A DNA stretch of 64,000 nt from Pseudomonas quercus (lineage in GTDB: Bacteria > Pseudomonadota > Gammaproteobacteria > Pseudomonadales > Pseudomonadaceae). Positions 57,262 to 64,000 of this stretch are shown one piece after another. Positions within the stretch are counted from its first letter, which is position 1, and every line of letters begins with the position of its first letter. The stretch spans positions 186,001 to 250,000 of the forward strand of contig NZ_JAAVJI010000001.1 of assembly GCF_012033695.1 (NCBI RefSeq), read 5' to 3'. The position numbers were made by a program, and so were the translations under genes. The notes beneath the pieces were generated by a model. That model searched no databases, was not told the DNA's origin, and was given only the letters and a program-made list of their open reading frames with translations.

Positions 57262-58293
57262 ATGGCTACGATCAAGGACGTCGCAGCGTTGGCTGGCATT
57301 TCCTACACCACCGTGTCCCATGTGGTGAACAATTCACGGCCGGTCAGTGATGCGGTAAGGGCCAAGGTCGAAGCGGCAATTGTGCAGCTGGCCTATGTGC
57401 CCAGTGGCGTGGCGCGGTCTCTCAAGGCGCGCACCACGGCCACCATCGGGTTAGTGTTGCCTAACAACAGCAACCCGTACTTTGCGGAGCTGGCCAGGGG
57501 GATCGAAGATGCCTGTGAGCGCAATGGCTATTGCGTGATCCTGTGCAATTCGGATGATGACCCGTTAAAGCAGCGAAACTACCTGAGAATGCTCCAGGAA
57601 AAACGCATCGATGGTCTGGTTTTGGCGGCTGTGGATGACGCTAGCCCGGGGGGTGAATGGCATAACCTGACAACGCCGCTGGTGGTAGTGGATCGGGAAA
57701 TCACAGGTGTCGCTGCCGACGTCGTGTGTATTGACCATACGGCTGGGGCGTACATGGCCACTCGACACCTGATCGAACGGGGGCATCGTCGGCTGGCCTG
57801 CGTGAATGGGCCCGCCAATGCGTCGGTGGCCCGGTTGCGACAAGCGGGTTTTGACCGCGCCGTGGCCGAAGCAGGCCTTGAGGTACCCGCCCGTTGGCGC
57901 ATAGAGAGCGATTTTACAGCCGAAGGCGGCTATCAGGCTGGCCTTGCCTTGCTAAAGGCAGTACCGCCCACTGCGGTGTTCGCTGCCAACGATATGCTGG
58001 GCATGGGCCTGCTGCGGGCGGCGGCAGAGCAGGGCGTACGCGTACCACAGGCGCTGTCGGTGATCGGTTTCGATGACATACACATGTGCCGTTACGTGTA
58101 CCCGGCGCTTACCACGGTAGGCCAATCCATCCTGGCATTGGGGGAGTTGGCTGCCGAGCACTTGCTGCATCGCATTCAGGGGCGGGCCACAGGCAGGCCA
58201 CAGCGCCATGTGGTTGCGCCCCGTATTGTCTTACGTGAATCCACGGCGGCGAGAACGCCGATGGATGCTGAACAGGATGACGTATCTTTATGA
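57262..58293 (+). CDS. rbsR: LacI-family repressor RbsR
   Basis: This 343-residue repressor starts MATIKDVAALAGISYTTVSH, the LacI-type helix-turn-helix, with the hinge VARSLKARTT, followed by a sugar-binding domain (TIGLVLPNNSNPYFAELARG). It probably binds the GCAAACGTTTGC palindrome at 53738 and is released by ribose. It is co-transcribed with rbsBAC and overlaps rbsK by ATGA. Confidence 0.92.
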   Translation: MATIKDVAALAGISYTTVSHVVNNSRPVSDAVRAKVEAAIVQLAYVPSGVARSLKARTTATIGLVLPNNSNPYFAELARGIEDACERNGYCVILCNSDDDPLKQRNYLRMLQEKRIDGLVLAAVDDASPGGEWHNLTTPLVVVDREITGVAADVVCIDHTAGAYMATRHLIERGHRRLACVNGPANASVARLRQAGFDRAVAEAGLEVPARWRIESDFTAEGGYQAGLALLKAVPPTAVFAANDMLGMGLLRAAAEQGVRVPQALSVIGFDDIHMCRYVYPALTTVGQSILALGELAAEHLLHRIQGRATGRPQRHVVAPRIVLRESTAARTPMDAEQDDVSL

Positions 58294-59231
58294 GCCTTGA
58301 TGAATCAGCCCCAGCCCTTGCTAGGGTCGTTGTAGTGGGTAGTTTGAATATGGACCTGGTGGTGCGGGCTCAACAGCTTCCACAGCCCGGCCAAACCTTG
58401 GCAGCGTCCCATTTCGCCACGGCATCCGGCGGCAAGGGCGCCAACCAGGCCGTTGCTGCTGCGCGATCGGGTGCGCAGGTGAGCATGATCGGCTGTGTGG
58501 GTGACGATGCCAATGGCCGGGCGTTACGCCAGGCCCTGCTGGACGACGGCATCGACTGCGACGGCGTAACCACGGATGCGCAGGCCCCCACAGGCGTTGC
58601 GCTGATTACAGTGGACAGCTCAGGGCAGAACACCATCATGATCGTTGCAGGTGCCAATGGCTGCCTGAGTGCCGAACAAGTCGATGCCATGGAAGCAGCC
58701 CTGCAGGCTGCCAGCGTGGTGGTCTGCCAGCTGGAAGTTCCGGAAGCGGTGGTAGGGCATACCTTGGCCAGGGCGCGCGCATTGGGGAAAATCGTGATAC
58801 TCAACCCGGCACCTGCCACAGGCCCGCTGCCCGCGCAGTGGCTGCCCTGGATTGACTACCTGGTGCCCAACGAAAGCGAGGCGCAGTTGTTATCTGGCGT
58901 AGCGGTGACAGGCCGACAGGGCGCGGAAGCCGCCGCCAAGGTCTTGTTGCAGCGCGGTGCTGGCAAAGTGTTGTTGACCTTGGGCGCCGCGGGCGCATTG
59001 CTGGCCGGGCCTGAAGGGATACAGGATTTTCCTGCCTTCAAGGTCCAGGCGGTAGACGCCACTGCGGCAGGTGATACTTTCACAGGCGCCTTTGCAGCCT
59101 CGCTTGCGCAAGGCTGTGCAGAAGTAGAAGCCATCCGCTTCGCTCAGCAGGCAGCGGCGCTGTCCGTCACACAAGAGGGCGCACAACCTTCCATTCCTCA
59201 TCGCCAGCATGTGCTGGCCTGGCCTTGGTAA
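58290..59231 (+). CDS. rbsK: Ribokinase
   Basis: This 313-residue PfkB-family kinase phosphorylates ribose at C5. Signatures are GGKGANQAVAAARSGA (about 45-60) and DATAAGDTFTGAFAASL (catalytic Asp in the GD pair). Its N-terminus has VVGSLNMDLVV. It overlaps rbsR by 4 nt, and the nucleoside hydrolase follows after 4 nt. An rbsD mutarotase gene, often found here, is missing. Confidence 0.95.
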   Translation: MSLDESAPALARVVVVGSLNMDLVVRAQQLPQPGQTLAASHFATASGGKGANQAVAAARSGAQVSMIGCVGDDANGRALRQALLDDGIDCDGVTTDAQAPTGVALITVDSSGQNTIMIVAGANGCLSAEQVDAMEAALQAASVVVCQLEVPEAVVGHTLARARALGKIVILNPAPATGPLPAQWLPWIDYLVPNESEAQLLSGVAVTGRQGAEAAAKVLLQRGAGKVLLTLGAAGALLAGPEGIQDFPAFKVQAVDATAAGDTFTGAFAASLAQGCAEVEAIRFAQQAAALSVTQEGAQPSIPHRQHVLAWPW

Positions 59232-59235
59232 CCCT

Positions 59236-60171
59236 ATGCTTGACCTGATTATCGATACCGACCCGGGCGTGGACGACGTCGTGGCGTTGCTCCTTGCCAT
59301 GGCGAACCCTGAACGCCTGAACCTGCTGGCCATTACCACCGTGGCAGGCAATGTGCCGCTGGCCAAGACCACACGCAATGCCTGCCTGGCACGGGAATGG
59401 GCACGCCGCGGTGATGTGCCGGTATACGCAGGCGCAGATCGCCCCTTGGTGCGTACGCCCCTGTATGCCGAGGCTATTCACGGAAGCGAAGGCTTGCCCG
59501 ATAGCGTGGTGCACACGCCTGCCGAAGGCGCGGCCAGCGAGCATGCTGTGGATTACCTGGTTCGCACCTTGGAGGCTGCTGCGCCTGGGAGCATCACGCT
59601 CGCCATGCTAGGGCCGCAGACTAACCTTGCCCTGGCCTTGCGACAGTCACCGGCGGCAGCCCGTGGGCTGAAACAGGTCGTGATCATGGGCGGTGCCTGG
59701 TTCAACCCGGGCAATATCACACCCTTGGCTGAATTCAATCTGTTCGCCGACCCCCATGCGGCAGCTGAAGTCTTGGCCAGTGGCCTCCCTTTGGTGTACA
59801 TCCCGCTGGACGTGACCCATAAAGTGCTGACCAGCCATGATCGCCTGGCGGAGATCCGCGCGTTGGGTACTCGGGCTGGAGAGCGGGTGGCCGATGTTGT
59901 GGCCTCCTACATTAGCCATGACATGCAGCGGTATGGGTTGCCCGGCGGCCCGGTGCATGACGCTAACGTTATTGCATGGCTGCTCAACCCTGGCATTTAT
60001 CAAGGCCGTGCGGCCGACATGGCCGTGGTGTGCGAAGAGGGCGACGCGTTCGGGCAAACACAGCCTTTGGAGGCAGGCGCCTCAGCCGAGGGGCAAGTGA
60101 ACTGGATAACCGATGCGGACAGTGAAGGCTTTTTCGCCTTGCTGAAGGCGAGCCTTGTCAGGCTGCCCTGA
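59236..60171 (+). CDS. Nucleoside hydrolase (IunH-like)
   Basis: This 311-residue calcium-dependent enzyme splits nucleosides into base and ribose. The N-terminal metal motif is IDTDPGVDDVVAL (Asp7, Asp9, Asp13, Asp14), and later motifs are QTNLALAL (about 120) and HDANVIAWLL (about 246). The frame from 59209 adds 9 residues without a ribosome-binding site; 59236 begins 4 nt after rbsK. It feeds ribose into the same pathway. Confidence 0.92.
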   Translation: MLDLIIDTDPGVDDVVALLLAMANPERLNLLAITTVAGNVPLAKTTRNACLAREWARRGDVPVYAGADRPLVRTPLYAEAIHGSEGLPDSVVHTPAEGAASEHAVDYLVRTLEAAAPGSITLAMLGPQTNLALALRQSPAAARGLKQVVIMGGAWFNPGNITPLAEFNLFADPHAAAEVLASGLPLVYIPLDVTHKVLTSHDRLAEIRALGTRAGERVADVVASYISHDMQRYGLPGGPVHDANVIAWLLNPGIYQGRAADMAVVCEEGDAFGQTQPLEAGASAEGQVNWITDADSEGFFALLKASLVRLP

Positions 60172-60338
60172 GTTCAAGCGCTGTATGGAGCACCCCTGCC
60201 ACTGCGGACCCCTCCTGCGAAATATCCTGTGACCTTTTTCCAGGTCGCCTGCCTCAGGCAACAGGCACACTGCGCGTGCAACCTCTCAGGTTGCCGACGG
60301 TCGCAGGTGGGCATTGTTTTAAAAAATGAGGAGGCTTC

Positions 60339-60665
60339 ATGGGTTTGGGTAAAAGTGGGCTGGCGTTTCTGGCTGCAGCGGCGTTGAGTGCTTGCGCCAC
60401 GTCAGAGCATAAGGCACCACAGGCTGATGCCACGGGCGCAACCGGGCCATCGGTGGAAATGGGGCGGTGCAGCTCGCAAGCCGCACAGTTTGCCGTTGGC
60501 CAGCAGGCCTCTCAGGCGCTGCTAGAGCAGGCCAGAGTCAAGTCAGGTTCGCTGATGGCACGTGTGCTTGGCCCACGCGATGCAGTGACCATGGATTACC
60601 GTTCTGAACGGCTGAACCTTAATGCAGACGAAACTGGCAAGATCGTTCGTGCCACCTGCGGCTGA
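60339..60665 (+). CDS. I78-family peptidase inhibitor lipoprotein
   Basis: This 108-residue protein has a lipoprotein signal (LAAAALSAC). The C-terminal half, ARVLGPRDAVTMDYRSERLN with LNADETGKIVRATCG, is the I78 inhibitor pattern (proteinase inhibitor I78). TGAGGAGG lies 6 nt before the ATG. It probably protects periplasmic proteins from peptidases. Confidence 0.82.
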   Translation: MGLGKSGLAFLAAAALSACATSEHKAPQADATGATGPSVEMGRCSSQAAQFAVGQQASQALLEQARVKSGSLMARVLGPRDAVTMDYRSERLNLNADETGKIVRATCG

Positions 60666-60693
60666 TCGCTAGCCTGTTTACAGGCAAAGAAAA

Positions 60694-60736
60694 AGCCCGC
60701 CAGGTCCACCGCATCATGCGGCTTCCCAGGCGGGCT
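60694..60736 (-). terminator. Terminator between the I78 gene and the cold-shock gene
   Basis: AGCCCGCC (60694-60701) pairs with GGCGGGCT (60729-60736), extended by AGG/CC(T) pairs, with an inner GC-rich hairpin. On the minus strand it is followed by TTTTTC, ending the cold-shock gene; on the plus strand it has a weaker CTCTTTC. Confidence 0.8.
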
Positions 60737-60762
60737 CTTTCGGCACTGTAAGCGGCGGAGTC

Positions 60763-60975
60763 TTACTCGCCACGAACCTGCGCGGCCTGCATCCCTTTCT
60801 GGCCTTTCTCAGCCACGAAAGAAACGGTCTGGCCTTCTTTCAGGCTTTTGAAACCATCAGATTCGATCGCTTTGAAGTGAACGAACAGGTCATCGCCACC
60901 GCCTTGGGGGGTGATGAAGCCGAAGCCCTTCTCATCGTTGAACCATTTGACGGTGCCGGTTTGGCGATTGGACAT
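60763..60975 (-). CDS. CspA-family cold-shock protein
   Basis: This 70-residue RNA chaperone has the RNP1 motif KGFGFITP and the RNP2 motif DLFVHF. The start at 60975 ([14 protein letters not shown]) gives the family length. The 5' leader of about 60 nt follows a promoter at 61042-61069. It belongs to the CapB/CspA-type proteins of Pseudomonas. Confidence 0.94.
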   Translation of the reverse strand: MSNRQTGTVKWFNDEKGFGFITPQGGGDDLFVHFKAIESDGFKSLKEGQTVSFVAEKGQKGMQAAQVRGE

Positions 60976-61041
60976 GGGGTGTATCTCCAGGAAACATAAG
61001 TATCTAGTACGGGTACCGTTCAACCGAACGGGTACGGAGCC

Positions 61042-61069
61042 ATCATAGACACAATCTGAGGTTTGGTAA
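61042..61069 (-). promoter_or_regulatory. Promoter of the cold-shock gene
   Basis: On the minus strand, TTACCA (61069-61064), a 16-bp spacer and TATGAT (61047-61042). Confidence 0.6.
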
Positions 61070-61162
61070 CCCCGTAGACGTTAAAAAAGCTGAGATTTTA
61101 CTAAAACCCACTGTTTTTCTGCTCGGGCGGCGGCTCTTTGGCGCCGGTTGGCCATACGGTGA

Positions 61163-61462
61163 TCAGGATTTTGCCTTGCAAACGGCCACTTCCTGCTGCA
61201 GGCGGTCACGCAATGCAACGGTAGGTGGCGGGGTCTTGCTCATCAGTTGCTGGATTTCTGCGGTGCTGAATTTTTTGTCGATCACTTGGGCGCCGCAGTC
61301 GCAATGAGCCGTCGCTTTTTCTTTGCTCACGCTTTGCGTCGCTGTGGCGACACAGTCGCTCATGTACTGCTGACGCGCACCCTCGGGCCATGCAGCCTGG
61401 GCCGCCAGCGGCACCAGCATTGCCAGTGGAAGGGTCATGGTCAGTAATGGAAGAACGCGCAT
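61163..61462 (-). CDS. Small exported protein with conserved cysteines
   Basis: This 99-residue protein has a signal peptide (MRVLPLLTMTLPLAMLVPLA, cut near AQAA) and four Cys in the mature part (SDC, HCDC, VCK), suggesting disulfides in the periplasm. I do not recognise a named family. It overlaps the end of the 61441-61626 frame. Confidence 0.7.
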   Translation of the reverse strand: MRVLPLLTMTLPLAMLVPLAAQAAWPEGARQQYMSDCVATATQSVSKEKATAHCDCGAQVIDKKFSTAEIQQLMSKTPPPTVALRDRLQQEVAVCKAKS

Positions 61463-61626
61463 AGAGGGCTCCTGAATGGGCAGGTGAGGCGTTGAACAGG
61501 TAAAAAAACCGCCGGGCGGTATGCTTTTTCGAGGCGAGCAGCCTGCTCAAGTTCAGCCCGAATGCAGGTCCACAACGCCAAGCCTTCCGGCAGGTAACGA
61601 ATCTCCCAGGCCTGGTTATCAATCAT
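61441..61626 (-). CDS. Possible small protein upstream of the cysteine-rich exported protein
   Basis: This 61-residue frame begins MIDNQAWEIRYLPEGLALWT. The first 37 residues (to EKAYRPAV) have strong Pseudomonas codon use and a helical pattern (IRAELEQAARLEKAYR). The rest is less convincing because a hairpin plus T-run of the terminator type (ACCGC/GCGGT then TTTTTTT, near 61502-61520) lies inside it. It could be a real small gene or a leader peptide. There is no strong ribosome-binding site. Confidence 0.4.
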   Translation of the reverse strand: MIDNQAWEIRYLPEGLALWTCIRAELEQAARLEKAYRPAVFLPVQRLTCPFRSPLCAFFHY

Positions 61627-61638
61627 GCTAGGATAAGC

Positions 61639-61661
61639 ACCCGCTCAAGAGGGCGGGTTTT
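61639..61661 (+). terminator. Terminator-like hairpin in the region upstream of thrS
   Basis: ACCCGCTC (61639-61646) pairs with GGGCGGGT (61651-61658), one G-U pair, AAGA loop, followed by TTTTGTT. It is oriented for the plus strand. No gene ends here, so it may be an attenuator or an insulator for thrS. Confidence 0.5.
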
Positions 61662-61764
61662 GTTCATTTCCAGTCACTCCGGTTCGGTTCCTGGTTGGCC
61701 ATTGGCTCCTGCCACTGTGAGGCAGGCATACCGCCGAATCCTGTACTGGCTCATCCCAACCCAC

Positions 61765-61785
61765 GTGACCTTTGGTAGGGGTCAC
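61765..61785 (+). promoter_or_regulatory. Thr-anticodon-like hairpin in the thrS leader (translational operator candidate)
   Basis: GTGACC pairs with GGTCAC, closed by a further U-G pair, which leaves a 7-nt loop TTGGTAG. The loop has U at position 33, GGU (a threonine anticodon) at 34-36, and purine A at 37. It lies just 5' of the GGAGAGGAGG ribosome-binding site (61791-61800). E. coli ThrS represses its own mRNA by binding such a mimic; the same control here is inference. Confidence 0.65.
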
Positions 61786-61804
61786 CACTAGGAGAGGAGG
61801 CGCC

Positions 61805-63727
61805 ATGCCCACCATTACTCTTCCTGACGGCAGTCAACGTTCGTTCGATCACCCGGTATCCGTATCAGAAGTGGCCGCATCCATCGGCGCAGGCTTGGCC
61901 AAGGCAACGGTCGCCGGCAAGGTGGACGGCACCCTGGTGGATGCCAGCGATGTGATTCGAAACGATGCCAGGCTCCAGATCATCACCCCCAAGGATGAAG
62001 AGGGGCTGGAAATCATCCGTCACTCCTGTGCTCACCTGGTGGGTCACGCCGTCAAGCAGCTGTATCCCACTGCAAAGATGGTGATCGGCCCGGTGATCGA
62101 AGAAGGGTTTTATTACGATATCGCCTACGAGCGGCCTTTCACGCCGGATGACATGGCGGCGATCGAAGCGCGCATGCGCGAGTTGATCGACACCGAATAC
62201 GACGTCATCAAGAAGATGACCCCGCGTGCCGAAGTGATCGAGGTGTTCAAGGCCCGTGGTGAAGACTACAAGCTGCGCCTTGTAGAGGACATGCCGGAAG
62301 AAACCGCCATGGGGCTGTACTACCACGAAGAATACGTGGACATGTGCCGTGGCCCTCACGTGCCCAACACCCGTTTCCTCAAGTCGTTCAAGCTCACAAA
62401 ACTCTCCGGAGCCTACTGGCGCGGCGATGCGAAAAACGAGCAGCTGCAGCGTGTGTACGGCACCGCATGGGCCGACAAGAAGCAGCTTGCGGCGTATATC
62501 CAGCGTATTGAAGAAGCCGAGAAACGCGACCATCGCCGTATCGGCAAGCAACTCGATCTCTTCCACCTTCAGGAAGAAGCGCCGGGGATGGTGTTCTGGC
62601 ACCCCAATGGGTGGACCATTTATCAGGTGCTTGAGCAGTACATGCGCCAGGTTCAACGCGAAAACAATTATGTGGAGGTGAAAACCCCACAGGTGGTGGA
62701 TCGCGTGCTGTGGGAGCGCTCTGGGCATTGGTCCAACTATGCCGAAAACATGTTCACTACGTCCTCGGAAAACCGCGACTACGCTGTCAAGCCCATGAAC
62801 TGCCCATGCCACGTGCAGATCTTCAACCAGGGCTTGAAATCCTACCGTGACCTGCCATTGCGCATGGCGGAGTTCGGTTCATGCCACCGCAACGAGCCCT
62901 CGGGTGCCTTGCACGGGATCATGCGTGTACGCGGCTTTACTCAGGACGATGCTCACATTTTCTGCACGGAAGAGCAGGTGAAACGCGAGGCAGCCGATTT
63001 CATCAGGCTTACCCTCAAGGTTTACGAGGACTTCGGTTTCTCCGATGTGACCATGAAGCTCTCCACTCGCCCGGCCAAGCGGGTAGGTTCCGAGGAATTG
63101 TGGGATCGCGCTGAAACAGCCCTGGCCGACGCGTTGAATGAATCGGGCCTGGAGTGGGAGTACCTGCCCGGCGAAGGTGCGTTCTATGGGCCGAAGATCG
63201 AGTTTACGCTCAAGGATTGCCTGGGGCGGAGCTGGCAGTGCGGCACCTTGCAGTACGACCCCAACCTGCCGGATCGCCTGGACGCGAACTACATTGCCGA
63301 AGACAATGGCCGCAAGCGCCCGGTGATGCTGCACCGTGCCATCCTCGGCTCGTTCGAGCGTTTCATCGGTATGCTGATCGAGCATTACGCTGGCGTATTC
63401 CCGGCATGGCTGGCGCCTACCCAGGCTGTGATCATGAATATCACCGATAATCAGGCCGAATTTGCCCGGGAAGTTGAAGGAATTCTTGTCAATAGCGGGT
63501 TCCGTGCCAAGTCGGACTTGAGAAACGAGAAAATTGGCTTTAAAATCCGTGAGCATACTCTGCTCAAGGTACCGTTCATGCTTGTCATCGGGGACCGTGA
63601 AGTAGAGACGCGAACTGTCGCCGTGCGCACACGTGAAGGTACCGATCTTGGCTCCATGCCGGTCGAGGACTTCCAGAAGCACCTTGCGCAGGCGGTTTCC
63701 CGGCGTGGTCGCCAAGATTTGGAGTAA
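61805..63727 (+). CDS. thrS: Threonyl-tRNA synthetase
   Basis: This 640-residue class II synthetase joins threonine to tRNA-Thr. In order: a TGS domain (1-61), an editing domain with [12 protein letters not shown] (metal site) and the second-half motif [10 protein letters not shown], and the catalytic core with motif 2 [15 protein letters not shown] and the zinc ligands Cys/His ([10 protein letters not shown]), then the anticodon-binding C-terminal domain. The GAGGAGG site sets the start at 61805 and not at 61772. infC follows with no gap. Confidence 0.97.
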   Translation: MPTITLPDGSQRSFDHPVSVSEVAASIGAGLAKATVAGKVDGTLVDASDVIRNDARLQIITPKDEEGLEIIRHSCAHLVGHAVKQLYPTAKMVIGPVIEEGFYYDIAYERPFTPDDMAAIEARMRELIDTEYDVIKKMTPRAEVIEVFKARGEDYKLRLVEDMPEETAMGLYYHEEYVDMCRGPHVPNTRFLKSFKLTKLSGAYWRGDAKNEQLQRVYGTAWADKKQLAAYIQRIEEAEKRDHRRIGKQLDLFHLQEEAPGMVFWHPNGWTIYQVLEQYMRQVQRENNYVEVKTPQVVDRVLWERSGHWSNYAENMFTTSSENRDYAVKPMNCPCHVQIFNQGLKSYRDLPLRMAEFGSCHRNEPSGALHGIMRVRGFTQDDAHIFCTEEQVKREAADFIRLTLKVYEDFGFSDVTMKLSTRPAKRVGSEELWDRAETALADALNESGLEWEYLPGEGAFYGPKIEFTLKDCLGRSWQCGTLQYDPNLPDRLDANYIAEDNGRKRPVMLHRAILGSFERFIGMLIEHYAGVFPAWLAPTQAVIMNITDNQAEFAREVEGILVNSGFRAKSDLRNEKIGFKIREHTLLKVPFMLVIGDREVETRTVAVRTREGTDLGSMPVEDFQKHLAQAVSRRGRQDLE

Positions 63728-63729
63728 TC

Positions 63730-64000
63730 ATTATTAAGCGTGAAATGAGACAGGATAAACGAACTGCGCCCAAGGCACCGATCAACGAGAACATCACGGC
63801 CCGTGAGGTCCGGTTAATCGGTGCTGACGGCGATCAGCTTGGCATCGTCTCGATTGATGAAGCGCTTCGTATCGCTGAAGAAGCGAAGCTGGACCTGGTA
63901 GAGATCTCTGCAGACGCGCAGCCGCCCGTCTGTAAGGTCATGGACTACGGCAAGCACCTCTTCGAGAAGAAGAAGCAGGCTAACGAAGCCAAGAAAAACC
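63730..64000 (+). CDS. infC: Translation initiation factor IF-3, N-terminal part
   Basis: The frame reads [20 protein letters not shown] and then [35 protein letters not shown], the IF-3 N-terminal domain. No ATG is available at the right spot: ATT codons at 63730 and 63733 and ATC at 63727 are the candidates, with GGAG (63721-63724) upstream. A non-AUG start is the rule for infC and lets IF-3 control its own synthesis. I choose ATT 63730 from spacing; 63733 is also possible. The gene runs off the right edge. Confidence 0.93.
   Translation, partial: MIKREMRQDKRTAPKAPINENITAREVRLIGADGDQLGIVSIDEALRIAEEAKLDLVEISADAQPPVCKVMDYGKHLFEKKKQANEAKKN

Overview
This window is chromosomal DNA of a Pseudomonas, most likely of the P. 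putida group. The evidence is the high GC content, the gltA / sdhCDAB / sucAB-lpd-sucCD arrangement, family-typical small proteins (DUF883, DUF1654, YceH), an rbs operon leading to thrS-infC, and a Crc-antagonist-type small RNA. It is mostly core genome. There is no prophage, CRISPR array or intact insertion sequence.

Layout. 1-13.4 kb: the TCA cycle block. gltA is on the minus strand and diverges from sdhCDAB-sucAB-lpd-sucCD on the plus strand. The plus-strand genes are separated by structured leaders (before sucA and sucC) and a heptamer hairpin array (sucB-lpd), and end at a strong terminator. 13.4-19.4 kb: a YebC-family regulator, a leucine-rich-repeat/protein-kinase fusion, an ECF sigma/anti-sigma pair with its own ECF-like promoter, a cytosolic-type M14 carboxypeptidase, and an S24-type repressor that lacks the self-cleavage residues. 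19.4-19.8 kb: a roughly 350-nt RNA on the minus strand with six A-rich Hfq/Crc-type motifs behind a sigma-54 promoter. 19.9-28.6 kb: a LysR regulator diverging from an acyl-CoA dehydrogenase, then xthA and tamAB. 28.6-30.4 kb: an uncharacterised cassette of two DUF2589 proteins and a Mor-like activator. 30.5-37.3 kb: small envelope proteins, dpkA, a 2-hydroxyacid dehydrogenase, an alpha/beta hydrolase and an AraC regulator.

37.4-40.2 kb: a beta-oxidation trio (SDR dehydrogenase, thiolase, enoyl-CoA hydratase). 40.3-43.0 kb: a two-component system with a third, degenerate response regulator. 43.2-51.3 kb: pbpG, a shikimate-dehydrogenase-like enzyme, YceH, NhaR-like and TerC proteins, a C39-like protein without its cysteine, and a PuuB-like oxidase. 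51.5 kb: tRNA-Val(GAC) with a complete promoter and terminator. 52-53.6 kb: a SPOR lipoprotein and a LexA-boxed DUF1654-endA operon. 53.7-60.2 kb: rbsBACRK plus a nucleoside hydrolase, with the operator at the start of transcription and no rbsD. 60.3-64 kb: an I78 inhibitor, a cold-shock protein, thrS with a leader hairpin that imitates a tRNA-Thr anticodon arm, and the start of infC on a non-AUG codon.

Two copies of a palindromic MITE-like element (15.66-15.80 and 40.18-40.33 kb) sit exactly at CTAG tetranucleotides that supply the stop codons of the adjacent minus-strand genes. The best candidates for something undescribed are this stop-codon insertion pattern, the thrS anticodon mimic, the DUF2589/Mor cassette, the non-cleavable repressor and the heptamer array.
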